From: Ustilaginoidea virens
Taxonomy: Eukaryota > Ascomycota > Sordariomycetes > Hypocreales > Clavicipitaceae
DNA length: 64,000 bases
Reading direction: 5' to 3'
Assembly: GCF_000687475.1 (NCBI RefSeq)
Contig: NC_057321.1
Coordinates: 1,116,001 to 1,180,000 of the forward strand
The notes beneath the pieces are model-generated. The model was not told the DNA's origin. It ran no database searches and saw only the letters and a program-made list of their open reading frames with translations. Both the position numbers and the translations under genes were made by a program. Every line of letters begins with the position of its first letter. Positions within the stretch are counted from its first letter, which is position 1. Positions 11,790 to 22,216 of this stretch are shown in pieces.

Positions 11790-13149
11790 AGATGAAGATG
11801 CTGCCTACGGACGCACAGAGACGGAGACAGCCGAGGCTGTCACGGAGCCATTCGCCCCCCCTCCGGCCCCCTCGTCGAAAAAGAGAGCGACGATGACTTT
11901 GCTTGATTCAGTGCGTCATGTCTTTGGGAGGCTTGCGCACGGTGTGCAGCTTTGCATGCAAGGACTTGCTGCTCATTCTCGGCGTTGCTGTCAGCCTGCC
12001 GAGGCTGGAGGCGACGTGTCCTCTGTCTCTTGTTCTAAGACAGCATTGCATTCATTACACACAGCGAAGAAAGAAAAAAAAAAAAAGAAGAAAAAAAAAG
12101 AAAAAAATGCTGTTGGTGACGTTTTCTCACTGGCATTGTTTCAGCCGGCCTCACCGGTTGCTGCTTGTTTCCGCCCTTTTTTTTTTTTTTTTCTTTTTTT
12201 TGCCTGGGTTGGTTTCAATAGAAAGAAGCGGTGCTTTGTATGTTTGTTGATTTCTGTTTTCCTTCCCTTCTTTTTTTTCCTTTCTCCCCCCCCCAAACTT
12301 GGGCTTGAGTCTGGCGTTTACGGATAGGCTAGGGGTATCAACAGCAAAGTTTGATGTAACTGTGACCAGATAATGAGAATTGACGTTGCACCTACCAGAG
12401 GGAGCAGGTATATTATTTTGCTTTGTTTCGTTTTCTTTCTTTCTTTCCCGTTTTTCTTTACCTTTGTTTCTGGTTTCCCCCTTCTTTTCTGTTCCTGCGC
12501 TCGCTGATTTCCCTGCCTTCTCGCACCCAAAGGGGAGATGAAAAGAAACAAGGGCCATGAAAGCGACATGCCGGCTGCCTCTGAGCCATGTAAGCGCGAG
12601 ACTTGAGACTCAACCCCGCCGTTTGGCGAGTTCTGCACACATGGTCGGTCATCTGCAACTCGCAGCAAGAGGGGGATGCATTAGGCAGTCGAGGTAGTTG
12701 GGGTCTAGAAACGCGCATGACCACGGGCTCGCCCCCAGACCCGACATCTGACCTCTTCGAGCGGCTCCAACCAGCCCATGCTCTGCGCCCGCCAGACCAC
12801 GGCCAGTCGTCCAGGAGATGGGGAGCTTAGTGCGGAAAGCGTTCGCGTGACTGCCGAGGGCGAGGCAGGTGCGGTGCGTCTTGTGCGCATCCGCGTTTAC
12901 GCGTCGGGTCGGGTTGGGGGAGACGATCATCACGGCAGAGCGGCACGATAGTGATCCTGGGACTTTTTCTGCCTGATATTTCTTTGCGCATGCACGCACT
13001 TTGCAATCCCATCCGTCACTTTGCTTCCTCGTTCGATTTTTTTCGCTCTCGCCTTTCCTGATCTCCGAGTTAACACGTTAACACGCTTCAAAGCATTCAA
13101 GGTGGACGTCTAGACTCCCGTCATTCGTTTCTTTGGACAAACCGCGGCC
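11790..13149. other. Intergenic region with A- and T-rich tracts
   Basis: 3' flank of the kinase gene. It has A-rich (12066-12107), T-rich (12176-12200) and mixed TTTC/CCTTTC tracts (12420-12500), then the promoter side of the CorA-like gene. No gene seen. Confidence 0.6.
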
Positions 13150-14619
13150 ATGAAGTCCACCCCAGAAGACCTGGCACGAGAACAACGTCTGCGTCGGTAC
13201 TCGAGATCCCAAAGCGTCGGCCGCCATGACGACTGCCCGACCCGCGGTGGTGGAGAGCGCCCTCCGCCACCGGCTGCGAGTGTCTCGCCCTCGCCGGGAT
13301 ACGTGCTGGAGTGGTCTTCCGGCCTGGCGAGCACTCGGCAGCGCAGGCATGCATTGTCGGATGTAGCAGAGCTCCGCGCGGAGATGAAAGCAGGCGGGCC
13401 GTGCCGGGCCCTCATCTTGCGGACTGCGCATGCGGACGGGGGTGTGCGCGACGCCCTGCGCGACGTGGCCGGCGTGGACGGCGCCTTTATCGACGCCCAC
13501 GCGGCGGGGAAGCCGTACAGGCCGAGGACGGCGCAGAGCCGGCATGCTAGCTGGCAGTGCTGGGAGTATCCCGAGGTAGCTGCTGCCGGGAGGGACTCGG
13601 CGCGGACCGTGGCGATATCCAGGGCGAGCGTGTGGACCGGGTCGGGCACCCCCATCCTCCTCGTCGGCAACACCAACACCGCCGTCGTGCAAAGCAAGCC
13701 GCCCGAGACGCGCAGCCGCTCATCCGCGCCGACCACGCACTCGCACTCGACACCCTCGTCGCTCGAGCAAGACCTCCAGGAACTGGCGTCGCTTGGCGGC
13801 GACGACGACGATCGCCTCGAGGACCTCTTGGGCGAGCTCATCCACGACCGCTGGGCAGACTACCTGGGCGGCGTGGGCGCCGACCCCCCCGCCCAGCAGC
13901 ACGAGCCGCTCTTCCGAGCACTGCTCTCGCTCGAGGCCAACCTCGACGAGGCGCGCCGTCTCGCCCGCCGGGGGGGATCGCGTCTCGACGCAGCCGGTCC
14001 CTCCGCATGGAGCGATCTGATCCGCCGGCTGCACCTGCGCGCCCAGCTCCGCGGGGCCGTCTCCCCGCCGGAGGTGCTGGCAGCCCAGCGGCAGCAGCAG
14101 CACGGCGACGCGCCCGCGCCCGCGCCCGCGCCCGAGGCCGAGGCCGAGGCCAGGACCGACAACCAGCGCAGCCTCGACCGTATAGCGTATCTGGGCGGGC
14201 TGCTCCTGCCGCTGACTGTGGTGGCGAGCGTGCTGGGCATGGAGGGCGACTACGGGCCCCAGGGGTCCCGGTTCTGGGTGTTTTGGGTGGCGAGCCTGGC
14301 GGCGAGCGTGCTGGCCGTGCTGGTCATCTACGCGGACCAGCTGCGCTGGGCGGAGGTGTGGCTCAGGATCGACGCCGACGACGAGGCACCCCCGCTGCCG
14401 CTGCCGCTGCCGCTGCCGTTGCCGTTGCCGTTGCCGTTGCAGTCGGCGAGCTACTTCGTTCAGGGGTGGGCGGCCGGGTCCGAGGGGAGCGGGTGGAGGA
14501 GAGGCCGGCTGGGGTGGAGCGGCGCGCTGAAGAAGATGAGCGGGTATTACAGATGGAGGGGGGATCCGGGGCTGGTCTTTGGGAGGAGGCCTGGCGAGGG
14601 GAAGCGGCGGGTTGCGTGA
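13150..14619 (+). CDS. CorA-like (Mg2+ transporter superfamily) membrane protein
   Basis: Intronless, 489 residues. The long N-terminal part is soluble, with a helix-rich stretch (LEQDLQELASLGG...) before two C-terminal transmembrane segments, about nt 14190-14250 (LGGLLLPLTVVASVLGM) and 14275-14335 (VFWVASLAASVLAVLVIYADQL). That two-helix C-terminus is the CorA hallmark. The usual GMN selectivity motif reads GME, so magnesium transport cannot be assumed. A (PL)n stretch near nt 14391-14440 comes from a CTGCCG hexamer. Proteins of this type are common and poorly studied in sordariomycetes. The fold assignment is moderate; the substrate is unknown. Confidence 0.7.
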   Translation: MKSTPEDLAREQRLRRYSRSQSVGRHDDCPTRGGGERPPPPAASVSPSPGYVLEWSSGLASTRQRRHALSDVAELRAEMKAGGPCRALILRTAHADGGVRDALRDVAGVDGAFIDAHAAGKPYRPRTAQSRHASWQCWEYPEVAAAGRDSARTVAISRASVWTGSGTPILLVGNTNTAVVQSKPPETRSRSSAPTTHSHSTPSSLEQDLQELASLGGDDDDRLEDLLGELIHDRWADYLGGVGADPPAQQHEPLFRALLSLEANLDEARRLARRGGSRLDAAGPSAWSDLIRRLHLRAQLRGAVSPPEVLAAQRQQQHGDAPAPAPAPEAEAEARTDNQRSLDRIAYLGGLLLPLTVVASVLGMEGDYGPQGSRFWVFWVASLAASVLAVLVIYADQLRWAEVWLRIDADDEAPPLPLPLPLPLPLPLPLQSASYFVQGWAAGSEGSGWRRGRLGWSGALKKMSGYYRWRGDPGLVFGRRPGEGKRRVA

Positions 14620-14640
14620 CGGGGCGATGTGGTTGCATGG

Positions 14641-14778
14641 TGGATGGCATGGTGCTGATATGGTGGATGGCATGGTATTGATATGATGGATGGCATGGTG
14701 TTGATATGGTGGATGGCATGGTATTGATATGATGGATGGCATGGTGTTGATATGGTGGATGGCATGGTGATTGACGTG
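14641..14778. repeat. 23-bp tandem repeat, about six copies
   Basis: TGGATGGCATGGTATTGATA-type units repeat every 23 bp just after the CorA-like stop codon, alternating between two variants (GGTGTTG/GGTATTG). They lie in the short convergent space between this gene and the seryl-tRNA synthetase gene. Confidence 0.9.
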
Positions 14779-14985
14779 GTGATTGACGTGGTGGTTGGAC
14801 TGATTTTGGCGTCTGGCATGAGATGTGGTGGGTAGTGAAGCAAACATTTGCTACAATACGCATCGTGTGATTACGCCGTTATACAGTCTTGTACAAAGGG
14901 TGTTTTGATACATGAAAAAAAGGCCCCAAAAAGCAGAGCAGAGCCTCTTTTTTTCCCCCCTTCACCAACCACAGCCGCGCGCTCT

Positions 14986-16599
14986 TCACAGCGTCACGGC
15001 ACCCCTCTTCCTCCCCGTCCTGCCGATGCTCGTCTTGCCGTCCATCCACGGCCGCAGGACCTCCGGGACGGCCACGGAGCTCGTCTCCTCGTCCCACCCG
15101 GCCTCCAGCAGCGCCGCCAGGACGCGCGGGACCGCCAGGGCGGTGCCGTTCAGCGTCCAGGGGAAGGTGACGGCGCCGTCGACGCGGGTCCGCGTGGCCA
15201 GCCGCCGGGCCTGGTAGTCGGCGCACATGCTGGCCGAGGTGATCTCGCCCCAGCCGCCGTTGACGTGCTGCCGGCTGGGGAACCAGGCCTCGGTGTCGAC
15301 CTTGCGGGCGGCCGAGGCGCCCAGGTCCGCGGCGGGCATCTCCAGCACGCGGCAGCGCAGGCCGAGCGAGCGCGCAATCTCGGCCTGCAGGCCGAGCACC
15401 TCGTCGAAGACGAGGCGGGCGCGCGCGTCGTCGGGCGCCGTCCAGGCAAACAGCTCGACCTTTGTGAACTCGTGCACGCGGAACAGGCCCTTGGCGTCGG
15501 CGCCGCGCGCGCCCGCCTCGGCGCGGTAGCACCGCGACACGGCGACGCGCTTGAGCGGCAGGTCCTCCGGGTCGATGGTCGCGTCGGCCTTCATGCCCGC
15601 GAGGGGGATCTCCGACGTGCCGGCCAGGCACATGGGGGGCGCGCCGCGCGCCGCGTCCGCCGCCGACTGGGCCACCGTGTAGACCTGCTGCTCGCCGTGG
15701 TGGTCGCGCGGCTGGAACCCGCACGCGGCGCCGATGTGGCTGTACACCATGGTCGGCGGCGACACCGGCGTCCACCCGCGCCGGGCGGCCACGGCGAGCG
15801 CGTACTGCACCAGCGCCTGCTCGAGCTGCGCCGCCTCCCCGAGCAGGTAGTACCACCCCCAGCCCGAGGCGGTGGCCGCGCCGGAAAAGTCCAGCAGCCC
15901 CAGCTCGGACCCGATGTGCACGTGCGACCGCCACGCCGGCGTCTCCTGCGCCGATGCCGATGCCGATGCCGATGCCGATGCCGACGCCGACGCCGCAGCG
16001 GCGTCGTCAACCGCCGGCGGCGCCTCGTTGATGCAGCCCAGAAGGCGGGCCTCGCCCCCCCGCGGCGTGTCCCGGCTGGTGAGGTTGGGCATCTCCAGCG
16101 CCAGCGCCTCCATCTCGGCCGCCGCGTCCGCCTCGCCCCTCTCGATCACGGCCAGCTGGCCCTTGAGCTCCCTGGCCTGCTCCACCACCTGCTCCCTGCT
16201 CATGGCGCGTATGTCGGCCAGGTCGTCGTCCCCGCTGCTCGTGGCCGGGTTGGCGAGGAACTTGCGCAGCAGGTTCGACCGCTCGCGGAGCGACCGGCCC
16301 TGCCGCTGCAGGTCCTGCCATCGGGAGTGCAGCTGCAGGATCTTGGCCGGGTTCTGCGCCTGCCGCTTGTAGTTGCGCTCCACGCACGTCTGCTCGTACA
16401 GCTGCGGGTTTTGGCGGATGTGCTTGATGTCGATGATGGGCTTGGGGGCCGTCGGCGGCCGCCTGTGGTCTGCAAACGCGCGCGACGGAGCTGCTGCTGC
16501 TGCTGCTGCTGATGCTGCTGCTGATGCTGATGCTGCTGTTGCTGGCGGGGGCGTCCATGCTGCTGCCCGACAGCGCAGGCACGCCAGGCCTCGTTTCAT
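14986..16599 (-). CDS. DIA4: Seryl-tRNA synthetase, mitochondrial (Dia4-like)
   Basis: Intronless, 537 residues. It charges mitochondrial tRNA-Ser. The Ala/Ser/Arg-rich N-terminus without early acidic residues fits a mitochondrial presequence. It is followed by the class-specific antiparallel coiled-coil arm (IIDIKHIRQNPQLYEQ...QLAVIERGE). The class II core shows motif 2 (RCYRAEAG...GLFRVHEFTKVE), the CAGTSEIPLAG-like serine-site segment, and motif 3 (LNGTALAVPRVLAALLE). An (AS)n insert before the core (about nt 15950-15995) comes from a GCCGAT hexamer repeat. Very high GC creates a 1.6-kb open frame on the opposite strand, which is a shadow. The choice of mitochondrial over cytosolic enzyme rests on the leader and divergent sequence. 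Confidence 0.92.
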   Translation of the reverse strand: MKRGLACLRCRAAAWTPPPATAASASAAASAAAAAAAPSRAFADHRRPPTAPKPIIDIKHIRQNPQLYEQTCVERNYKRQAQNPAKILQLHSRWQDLQRQGRSLRERSNLLRKFLANPATSSGDDDLADIRAMSREQVVEQARELKGQLAVIERGEADAAAEMEALALEMPNLTSRDTPRGGEARLLGCINEAPPAVDDAAAASASASASASASASAQETPAWRSHVHIGSELGLLDFSGAATASGWGWYYLLGEAAQLEQALVQYALAVAARRGWTPVSPPTMVYSHIGAACGFQPRDHHGEQQVYTVAQSAADAARGAPPMCLAGTSEIPLAGMKADATIDPEDLPLKRVAVSRCYRAEAGARGADAKGLFRVHEFTKVELFAWTAPDDARARLVFDEVLGLQAEIARSLGLRCRVLEMPAADLGASAARKVDTEAWFPSRQHVNGGWGEITSASMCADYQARRLATRTRVDGAVTFPWTLNGTALAVPRVLAALLEAGWDEETSSVAVPEVLRPWMDGKTSIGRTGRKRGAVTL

Positions 16600-17076
16600 T
16601 TTCCCGCCTCGAGGTCAAGCTTGGTGCGGTTTTGGGAGAAGAAGCTTGCCGGCATTGACTGACGGCTGTCATGAAGAGTCAACCCGGTCAAGGCTTTGGG
16701 GGGGGGGCAGGAGAGCTTGGGCTGGACCCCTGTAGCTGCTGATGCAATTAGCCGAACCGTATATGTAAACGGTGCGAGTCACTGACTGCATCTGCGCGCT
16801 TTCAACAAAATAAAAAAAGACAAAAACATTCCCGAGAAAAAAAGAAGTAGCAGAAGTAAGAAAAAAAAAGGAAAGAGGCGGAAGGTGAAGGGCCCGAGGC
16901 CCAAACATATTACATACATATCATAATCATGTCGCTGCACCCCTGTGCATTTTACATCCGCCAGGTGTACCTTGGCATGGCAGACTCAATGCCATCCCGT
17001 TCAACTTGGGCTTTTCGTCGTAGTCCGTCCGTCTCCGCGCGCCTTTCCCACTTGCCATGTGTCCCGTCCATCGCAT
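16600..17076. other. Intergenic region between two minus-strand genes
   Basis: Promoter side of the SerRS gene and 3' flank of the actin-related gene. A G-run lies near 16699 and an A-rich tract at 16806-16875. No gene seen. Confidence 0.6.
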
Positions 17077-18841
17077 CTACAAGGTTCCCCATACGCCCAG
17101 GGTCCAGTTGGTATGATGACCTCCGCTGCCTCGTATCAGATTGCTCGCTCCCATGCTTAGCCGTTGCTGAGCCTTGACATCCACCTCGCCAGGATGGCCC
17201 GCCCCGTTGGCCCCTTGCTGCAGCCAGAGCTCTCTGTCCACCATGGCCATGGCGGGAATTCTCAGCTGACACAGCAGGCTTGCCCCTGTCCACGGCCCCA
17301 GTGAGTCGATGGCCCTTAGCTGCCCCTGGAGTTGTTGGAAACCCGGGCGATTCCTGGCAATCTTGGCTTCCGTCGCATCTTGGTGGGACTCTGCGGCGTC
17401 TTCATCGGAGCCAGGCCCGTCAGACTCGTCGCCGCCGCCGCCGCCGCCGCCGCCGCCGGATTCACACGTGGCAGCGGACGAGGTGCTGCATCTCTGCGTG
17501 CTTGCCCTCGTGTGCTTCTTTTGGTTGCTGCGTAGCTGCTCGACGCTTTTGCCAAAGACGGCCTCCCATCCCCTTTGGTCTACGAGGCTGGTCAGCTCGT
17601 CCATTATCCTCTCCCTGATGCCCAGAATACGTGAGCAACCCCCCGTAAAAGTTGTCCGTGACATGCAGGTAGCTCGTACATCCACCGGCAGCTGCAAGAG
17701 GTGGCGATAGACCAGCCAGTGCACGGGCAGCTCGTGGTCGTCAAACGCAGCCCGATCCGCCGAGGGATCGAAAAAGGCGTCGTCGCAGACGTCGGCAAGT
17801 TTGTGCAAAGGTATATGCACCGTCGACGGGGGGTCCGTGGATCGCAGAGGAACCTCGGCAATACCGCTTGGTTGGCTCGGTTCCGCCTCGGTTTCGTCTT
17901 GCTCCTGAACCGTGTCCAGCTGGGTCGATTGTCGCTGGCTTGACTTGAAGGCCGATGGGCGGCACCACATTAACCGGCATACGATGTCTTCGCATTCTTC
18001 AAACGAGACTGCCCTGGTGCCGGATTCGTCGTCGTCCCCCGCGTCCGGCATCAGGCCCTGGAGCAGCCCGTAAACCTCTTCAAGGAGGCTCTTGCCGCCC
18101 CTGACGGACCGCGTGCTCTTGACCTCCCGGTATTCGTACACACTCGTCACGACCGTCTCGTTCCAGCCCATGTCTATGACCAGCGCAGAACGCACTCCAG
18201 CTCCAGCGGCGACCATGGTCGGTATCGACATGAGAGAAACGATGGGGGTTTGAAATCTGCGAAACAGCGTGTCTAGAACTGCGGACAACAGGGGGACTGG
18301 CACAGCAGGATCTAAAACGACCCCGACCCTTCTTGGCCGGGAATCGATGAGCAGGAATCTGGGAATCGGCATCAATCAACATGTGGCTCTGTGGACTCTT
18401 GTCGATTCCTGCGGTTGGCAGGCAGTACCTTGTGAAGGCATCTCGCAACAAACCATCCAGCTTGTCCGCAAAAAGTCCCAAGTCGACGTCTCGCAAGTCG
18501 TGGCGCCACAGCTCGTGATCAGTGGCCCATTTGGCAGAGTTGCTCGGCCGCGGCAGCAGCCAGGCCCGAAAGTCGCCCACCCGCCTCTGCCGTTCGGGTC
18601 CGCAGGCCAGGCACGCCTTGGGCAACGAGTCGCCAGCAAACCCCGCGCGAAGATAGCGCGAGCCTATCTCTAGCAGGATGAATTCATCGTCGGCGCGGAT
18701 CGTGGATGGCGAGCCAAATGACGACGTGATCAACCTGGGTGGCGTGTTTGGCGTTGAAGAGCCAGCCGAGGCCCGTGGCGTCGAGGACCGAATGCTGGCC
18801 ACGCTCCTGTGGGCAAGCGTGGCGCCTGCACTGGATGACAT
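17077..18841 (-). CDS. Actin-related protein, Arp10/Arp11 (dynactin) type
   Basis: Exons 18841-18429 and 18358-17077 give 564 residues. The 70-bp intron joins DAFT|RFLLIDSRPRRVGVV in frame. The actin fold is visible: FILLEIGSRYLRAGFAGDSLPKA (phosphate-1 region), LLIDSRPRR...LFRRFQTPIVSLMSIPTM, and ALVIDMGWNETVVTSVYEYREV (phosphate-2 region, lacking the usual DSGDG). Degenerate nucleotide-binding motifs and a long disordered insert with a poly-Gly run (about nt 17437-17460) argue against conventional actin and for Arp10/Arp11, the pointed-end dynactin subunit (ro-7 in Neurospora). Such a protein would help dynein-driven nuclear and vesicle movement. A divergent nuclear Arp is the alternative. 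Confidence 0.75.
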
Positions 18842-19305
18842 TGCTGCAAAGGGTTCATCTGTATACCCAGGCAGACGACCAACGTTATCTCATCGCCCGG
18901 GGCCAATTTGAATTGGCAATTGGCAGTCATCCAGCCAGCCGTTGCGGCAGCAAAACGACTTGGTTGCCGGACAAGATGTCGACGAGTTTATGCGTTTAGA
19001 GGGTGTCAAGGTTGACGCCCCGGATGCAACTAAGCCGCTGCATCGGTCTATCAGGCGCCAGGCCCGAACCCTTCCCCTTCCCCTTCCCATTCACATGGTT
19101 GCATGCAGGTGACACACTCAACTGTGAACCGACCGTCAACCGGACAGGCAAGCGGCATCGTCATCGTCATTGACCGGCCAATGGCCGTTGGGCCGTGTGA
19201 AATGCGAAAGTACGGGAGTACAAGAGACAGACAAAACTCCTGCTTCCCTGGATCACTTTCCCAACCGCGCAAGTCTGGATCACTACGGTACCAACTCTGC
19301 CCGAA
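18842..19305. promoter_or_regulatory. Shared divergent upstream region (Arp and GEN1-like genes)
   Basis: 464 bp between two divergent start codons, probably holding both promoters. A CCTTCCCCTTCC-type tract lies near 19072-19090. No TATA box is evident. Confidence 0.45.
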
Positions 19306-21788
19306 ATGGGCATCAAAGGGTAATGATGCCCCCTGTCTCCTCGTGCTCCCCCATTCCTCTTCTCGGGCCAACTTACTGACAAGCAATCGTTTGCAGCCTT
19401 CATCGGGAGCTCGGCCAGGGCAAGCGCGTCTCCCTGTCCAAGTTGGCAGCCGATAGCCTCGAGTCCCAAAACCGGCCGTATCGCATCGCCATCGACATTG
19501 CAATATGGCAATTCCAGACCCAAGCAGCGCGAGGTATTTTTTTGAATCACCGCCGTCGTCGCGCAGCCTCTTGCTAATGTGTGTGTTGTGTTGCAGGCGG
19601 CACCAATCCCGCCATCCGCACTCTCTTCTACCGTCTGGTCCGCCTGCTGGGCACTCCCATCCAACCAATCTTCGTATTCGATGGCCCCAACAAGCCCGTG
19701 TTCAAGCGAGGCAAACGATCAGGCCGCGGCGACGGCGTGGCCACGGCAATGGCGAAGCGGCTCATACGGCTGTTCGGCTTCCCCATCCACGATGCGCCGG
19801 GCGAGGCCGAGGCAGAATGTGCTTTGCTGCAGCAGCATGGAGTGGTGGACGCTGTCCTCAGCGACGACGTCGACACCATAATGTTTGGATGCACAAAAAC
19901 CCTGCGAAACTGGTCATCCGAGGGCAAGACGTCAAAGACGCCGACCCACGTGTCGCTGTACGACGTCGACGACATGGCGTTGGGGGACCTGGGCCTCGAC
20001 CGCGAGGGCATGGTGCTGGTCGCGCTGATGAGCGGGGGCGATTACCTTCCAGACGGCATACCGGGCTGCGGCGTCAAGGTGGCGTGCGAGGCAGCCAAGG
20101 CAGGCTTTGGCAGGTCGGTTTGCCGCCTGAAGGCGTCTGACAAGGTCGGCATCCAGGCCTGGCGACAAGGCCTGATGCACGAGCTTCATACCAACGAAAG
20201 CGGGCACTTTCGGACCAAGCACAAGGCCCTGACGATCCCGCAGGATTTCCCCAACCTCGACGTGCTGGGATACTACACCCATCCGGTTGTGTCGCCACCA
20301 GAGTCCATCATGCCCAGCATACAGCAGAGGCTGGAGCAGAAGACGCCGCTGCAGATCGAGGCCTTGCGCGAATTCACGCGCGAGACGTTCAACTGGGACT
20401 ACCGCATAGGCGCCATCAAGTTCATCCGCGTCCTAGGCCAAGCCGTACTGGTGCAGAAGATGTCTGAGACGGTAAACGGCCATCACGTTAAGCGCATCTC
20501 TGGCCGGCGGACACACTTTAGCACCGACGGCACCCCAGAGCTTCGCGTAGCGTACATACCCGAGGAGGTCGTGCCCGTCGACCTGGCCCGGGAAGCGGAC
20601 GAGGTCATCAGCTACGACCGCAACGGGCTGGCGCTGAACAGCGACGAAGAGTTTGACGGACTCGACGCTTCGGAGGAAGTCCCCGCCAGCACCCCGAAGC
20701 TGTTTGACGTCACCAAGCCGGACCTGGCCTGGGTGCTCGAGGGCCTGGTCAAGAAGTCTGCCTCGGACGCTTTTCAGGCGTGGCAGGACAGGCAGAGCTT
20801 CAAGATGACGCCACGGTCCCCTGCCAAGAAGAGGGCTGGAGCTGCCAAGGCGGCCACGAGAAAAGCGTCCGACATGCCTCACGGCTCGCTTGACAGATAC
20901 GTCCGCACCACAAAGGCTCCCGCCAGCGAGGGCCTGTCTCAGCAGACGGGGCTCGGCCGGGGCACCGCCCCCCGGACCAGCAGCCCTAGCCCTGTCGGCG
21001 CCGCAAACCCCTCGATCCCAAGTAAGCAGTCCTCGTTCTCGCCCGCGAGGAGCCCGGTCAAGATGCCAGCGCTTCAGGTAATCGGCAGCTCACCAGTCCC
21101 GCCTAGATCTCGTCAAGCCCATAAGCGACCAGAGACGATTCACATCCCATCTAGCCCGGCAAGCCGCGCCTCTCCTCCACCGCCCCTTTGTTCCTCGCCT
21201 CCCAGGCACGCCTCGAGCAGAGCTCCTCGGCGTCCTCAACCCGCTGAGATGCCTCGGTCAATACGGTCCATTATTCATGCGGCTAGCAGCCCTCAAGAGT
21301 TGAGTCCCGCCCCGCCCGGGCAACAGCCCCGACCGCGCCGACAGCCTCAGCCTCGACCTCGGCTGCAGCAAAGCCCAAAGGCTCAGCCCAAATCTGCGGC
21401 CGGCCTGAAGCAATCGTCCCTGGACGCCTTTGTCGGGAAACCTGCAGCAGTCCCAGCGGCAGCATCTCCCCCAGGAGAAGGCGCGTCGTCGCACCTGGAC
21501 AGTGACTCTGATCTCGAACCCCTCTCGGCAATCCTGCAGAAAAACCCTCTGAAGAAGCAGGCTTCTTCTCGAAACACACCCAGCAGCGCAGAAAACAGGT
21601 CTGGCGGCAACACCTCCTTGCCGAGGGAAACGGCTGCCAAGGCGCTCATCTCCAGCGACGGCATTTTCGACGAGGCGAGGCCGGACGCGGAGCAAGGCGA
21701 TGGCCAGTCCGCCGCGGGAGGAAGCAGGAGCACCGGCGTGCGCTGGAGCGACGTCTCCATTATAGATCTGACGGCAGACGACAGGTAG
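19306..21788 (+). CDS. XPG/Rad2-family nuclease, GEN1/Yen1 (Holliday junction resolvase) type
   Basis: Three exons (19306-19319, 19397-19533, 19597-21788) give 780 residues. The 14-nt first exon encodes the N-terminal MGIKG common to this superfamily. The XPG-N region contains IAIDIAIWQFQ. The XPG-I core has GEAEAECALLQQHGVVDAVLSDDVDTIMFG, with the metal-binding acidic residues. SGGDYLPDGIPGCG marks the helix-two-turn-helix DNA grip. The long tail, about 400 residues, is disordered and basic; it includes SLDRYV (about 20886) and QSSLDAFV (about 21411), the second resembling a PCNA-interacting motif. The disordered tail and divergent core favour GEN1/Yen1 over FEN1, EXO1 or Rad2. The product would resolve branched recombination intermediates in the nucleus. 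Confidence 0.85.
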
Positions 21789-22216
21789 AGCAGGGGCACT
21801 CGTCGGCGCGCAATGTACATTAGTAAATGAACATGGTATAAACATGATGAGCACGCAGGACTGGCCCGAGAGTGACGTGTGTCTTCACCGCCATGGCTGA
21901 ATGCCCTGCCAGCATGTTCGTGTAGCGAGGCACGTGGGTCGAAAGAGCAGTGAGCATGCATATCTTACAGCATCAACTTGGGCGGCGTGAGTCAGGCCCA
22001 ACCCCGTCGTCGAGTGCCGCGAGCTCCGTGCTCGCTGCCATGTACTGTACATGATCTATCTATCCATTGTCCAAGAATCCAAGAATGCCAAGCCGATGCT
22101 CCCTGTGTCCCAACGCCCGTCAATGCGAAATTCCGCCCATGTCCCTTGTGTCCCTTCCCTTCCTCCTCCTCCTCCTCCCCCCCTTTTTTTTTTCCCTTTT
22201 CACCAGCCGGACGCCC
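21789..22216. other. Convergent intergenic region
   Basis: 428 bp between two convergent genome-maintenance genes. A C/T-rich tract lies at 22164-22200. No gene seen. Confidence 0.6.

Noticed and set aside
14848..16512. 554-codon open frame on the plus strand
   Set aside because: Antisense to the clear seryl-tRNA synthetase gene; Arg/Ala/Gly-rich shadow of high-GC coding DNA.
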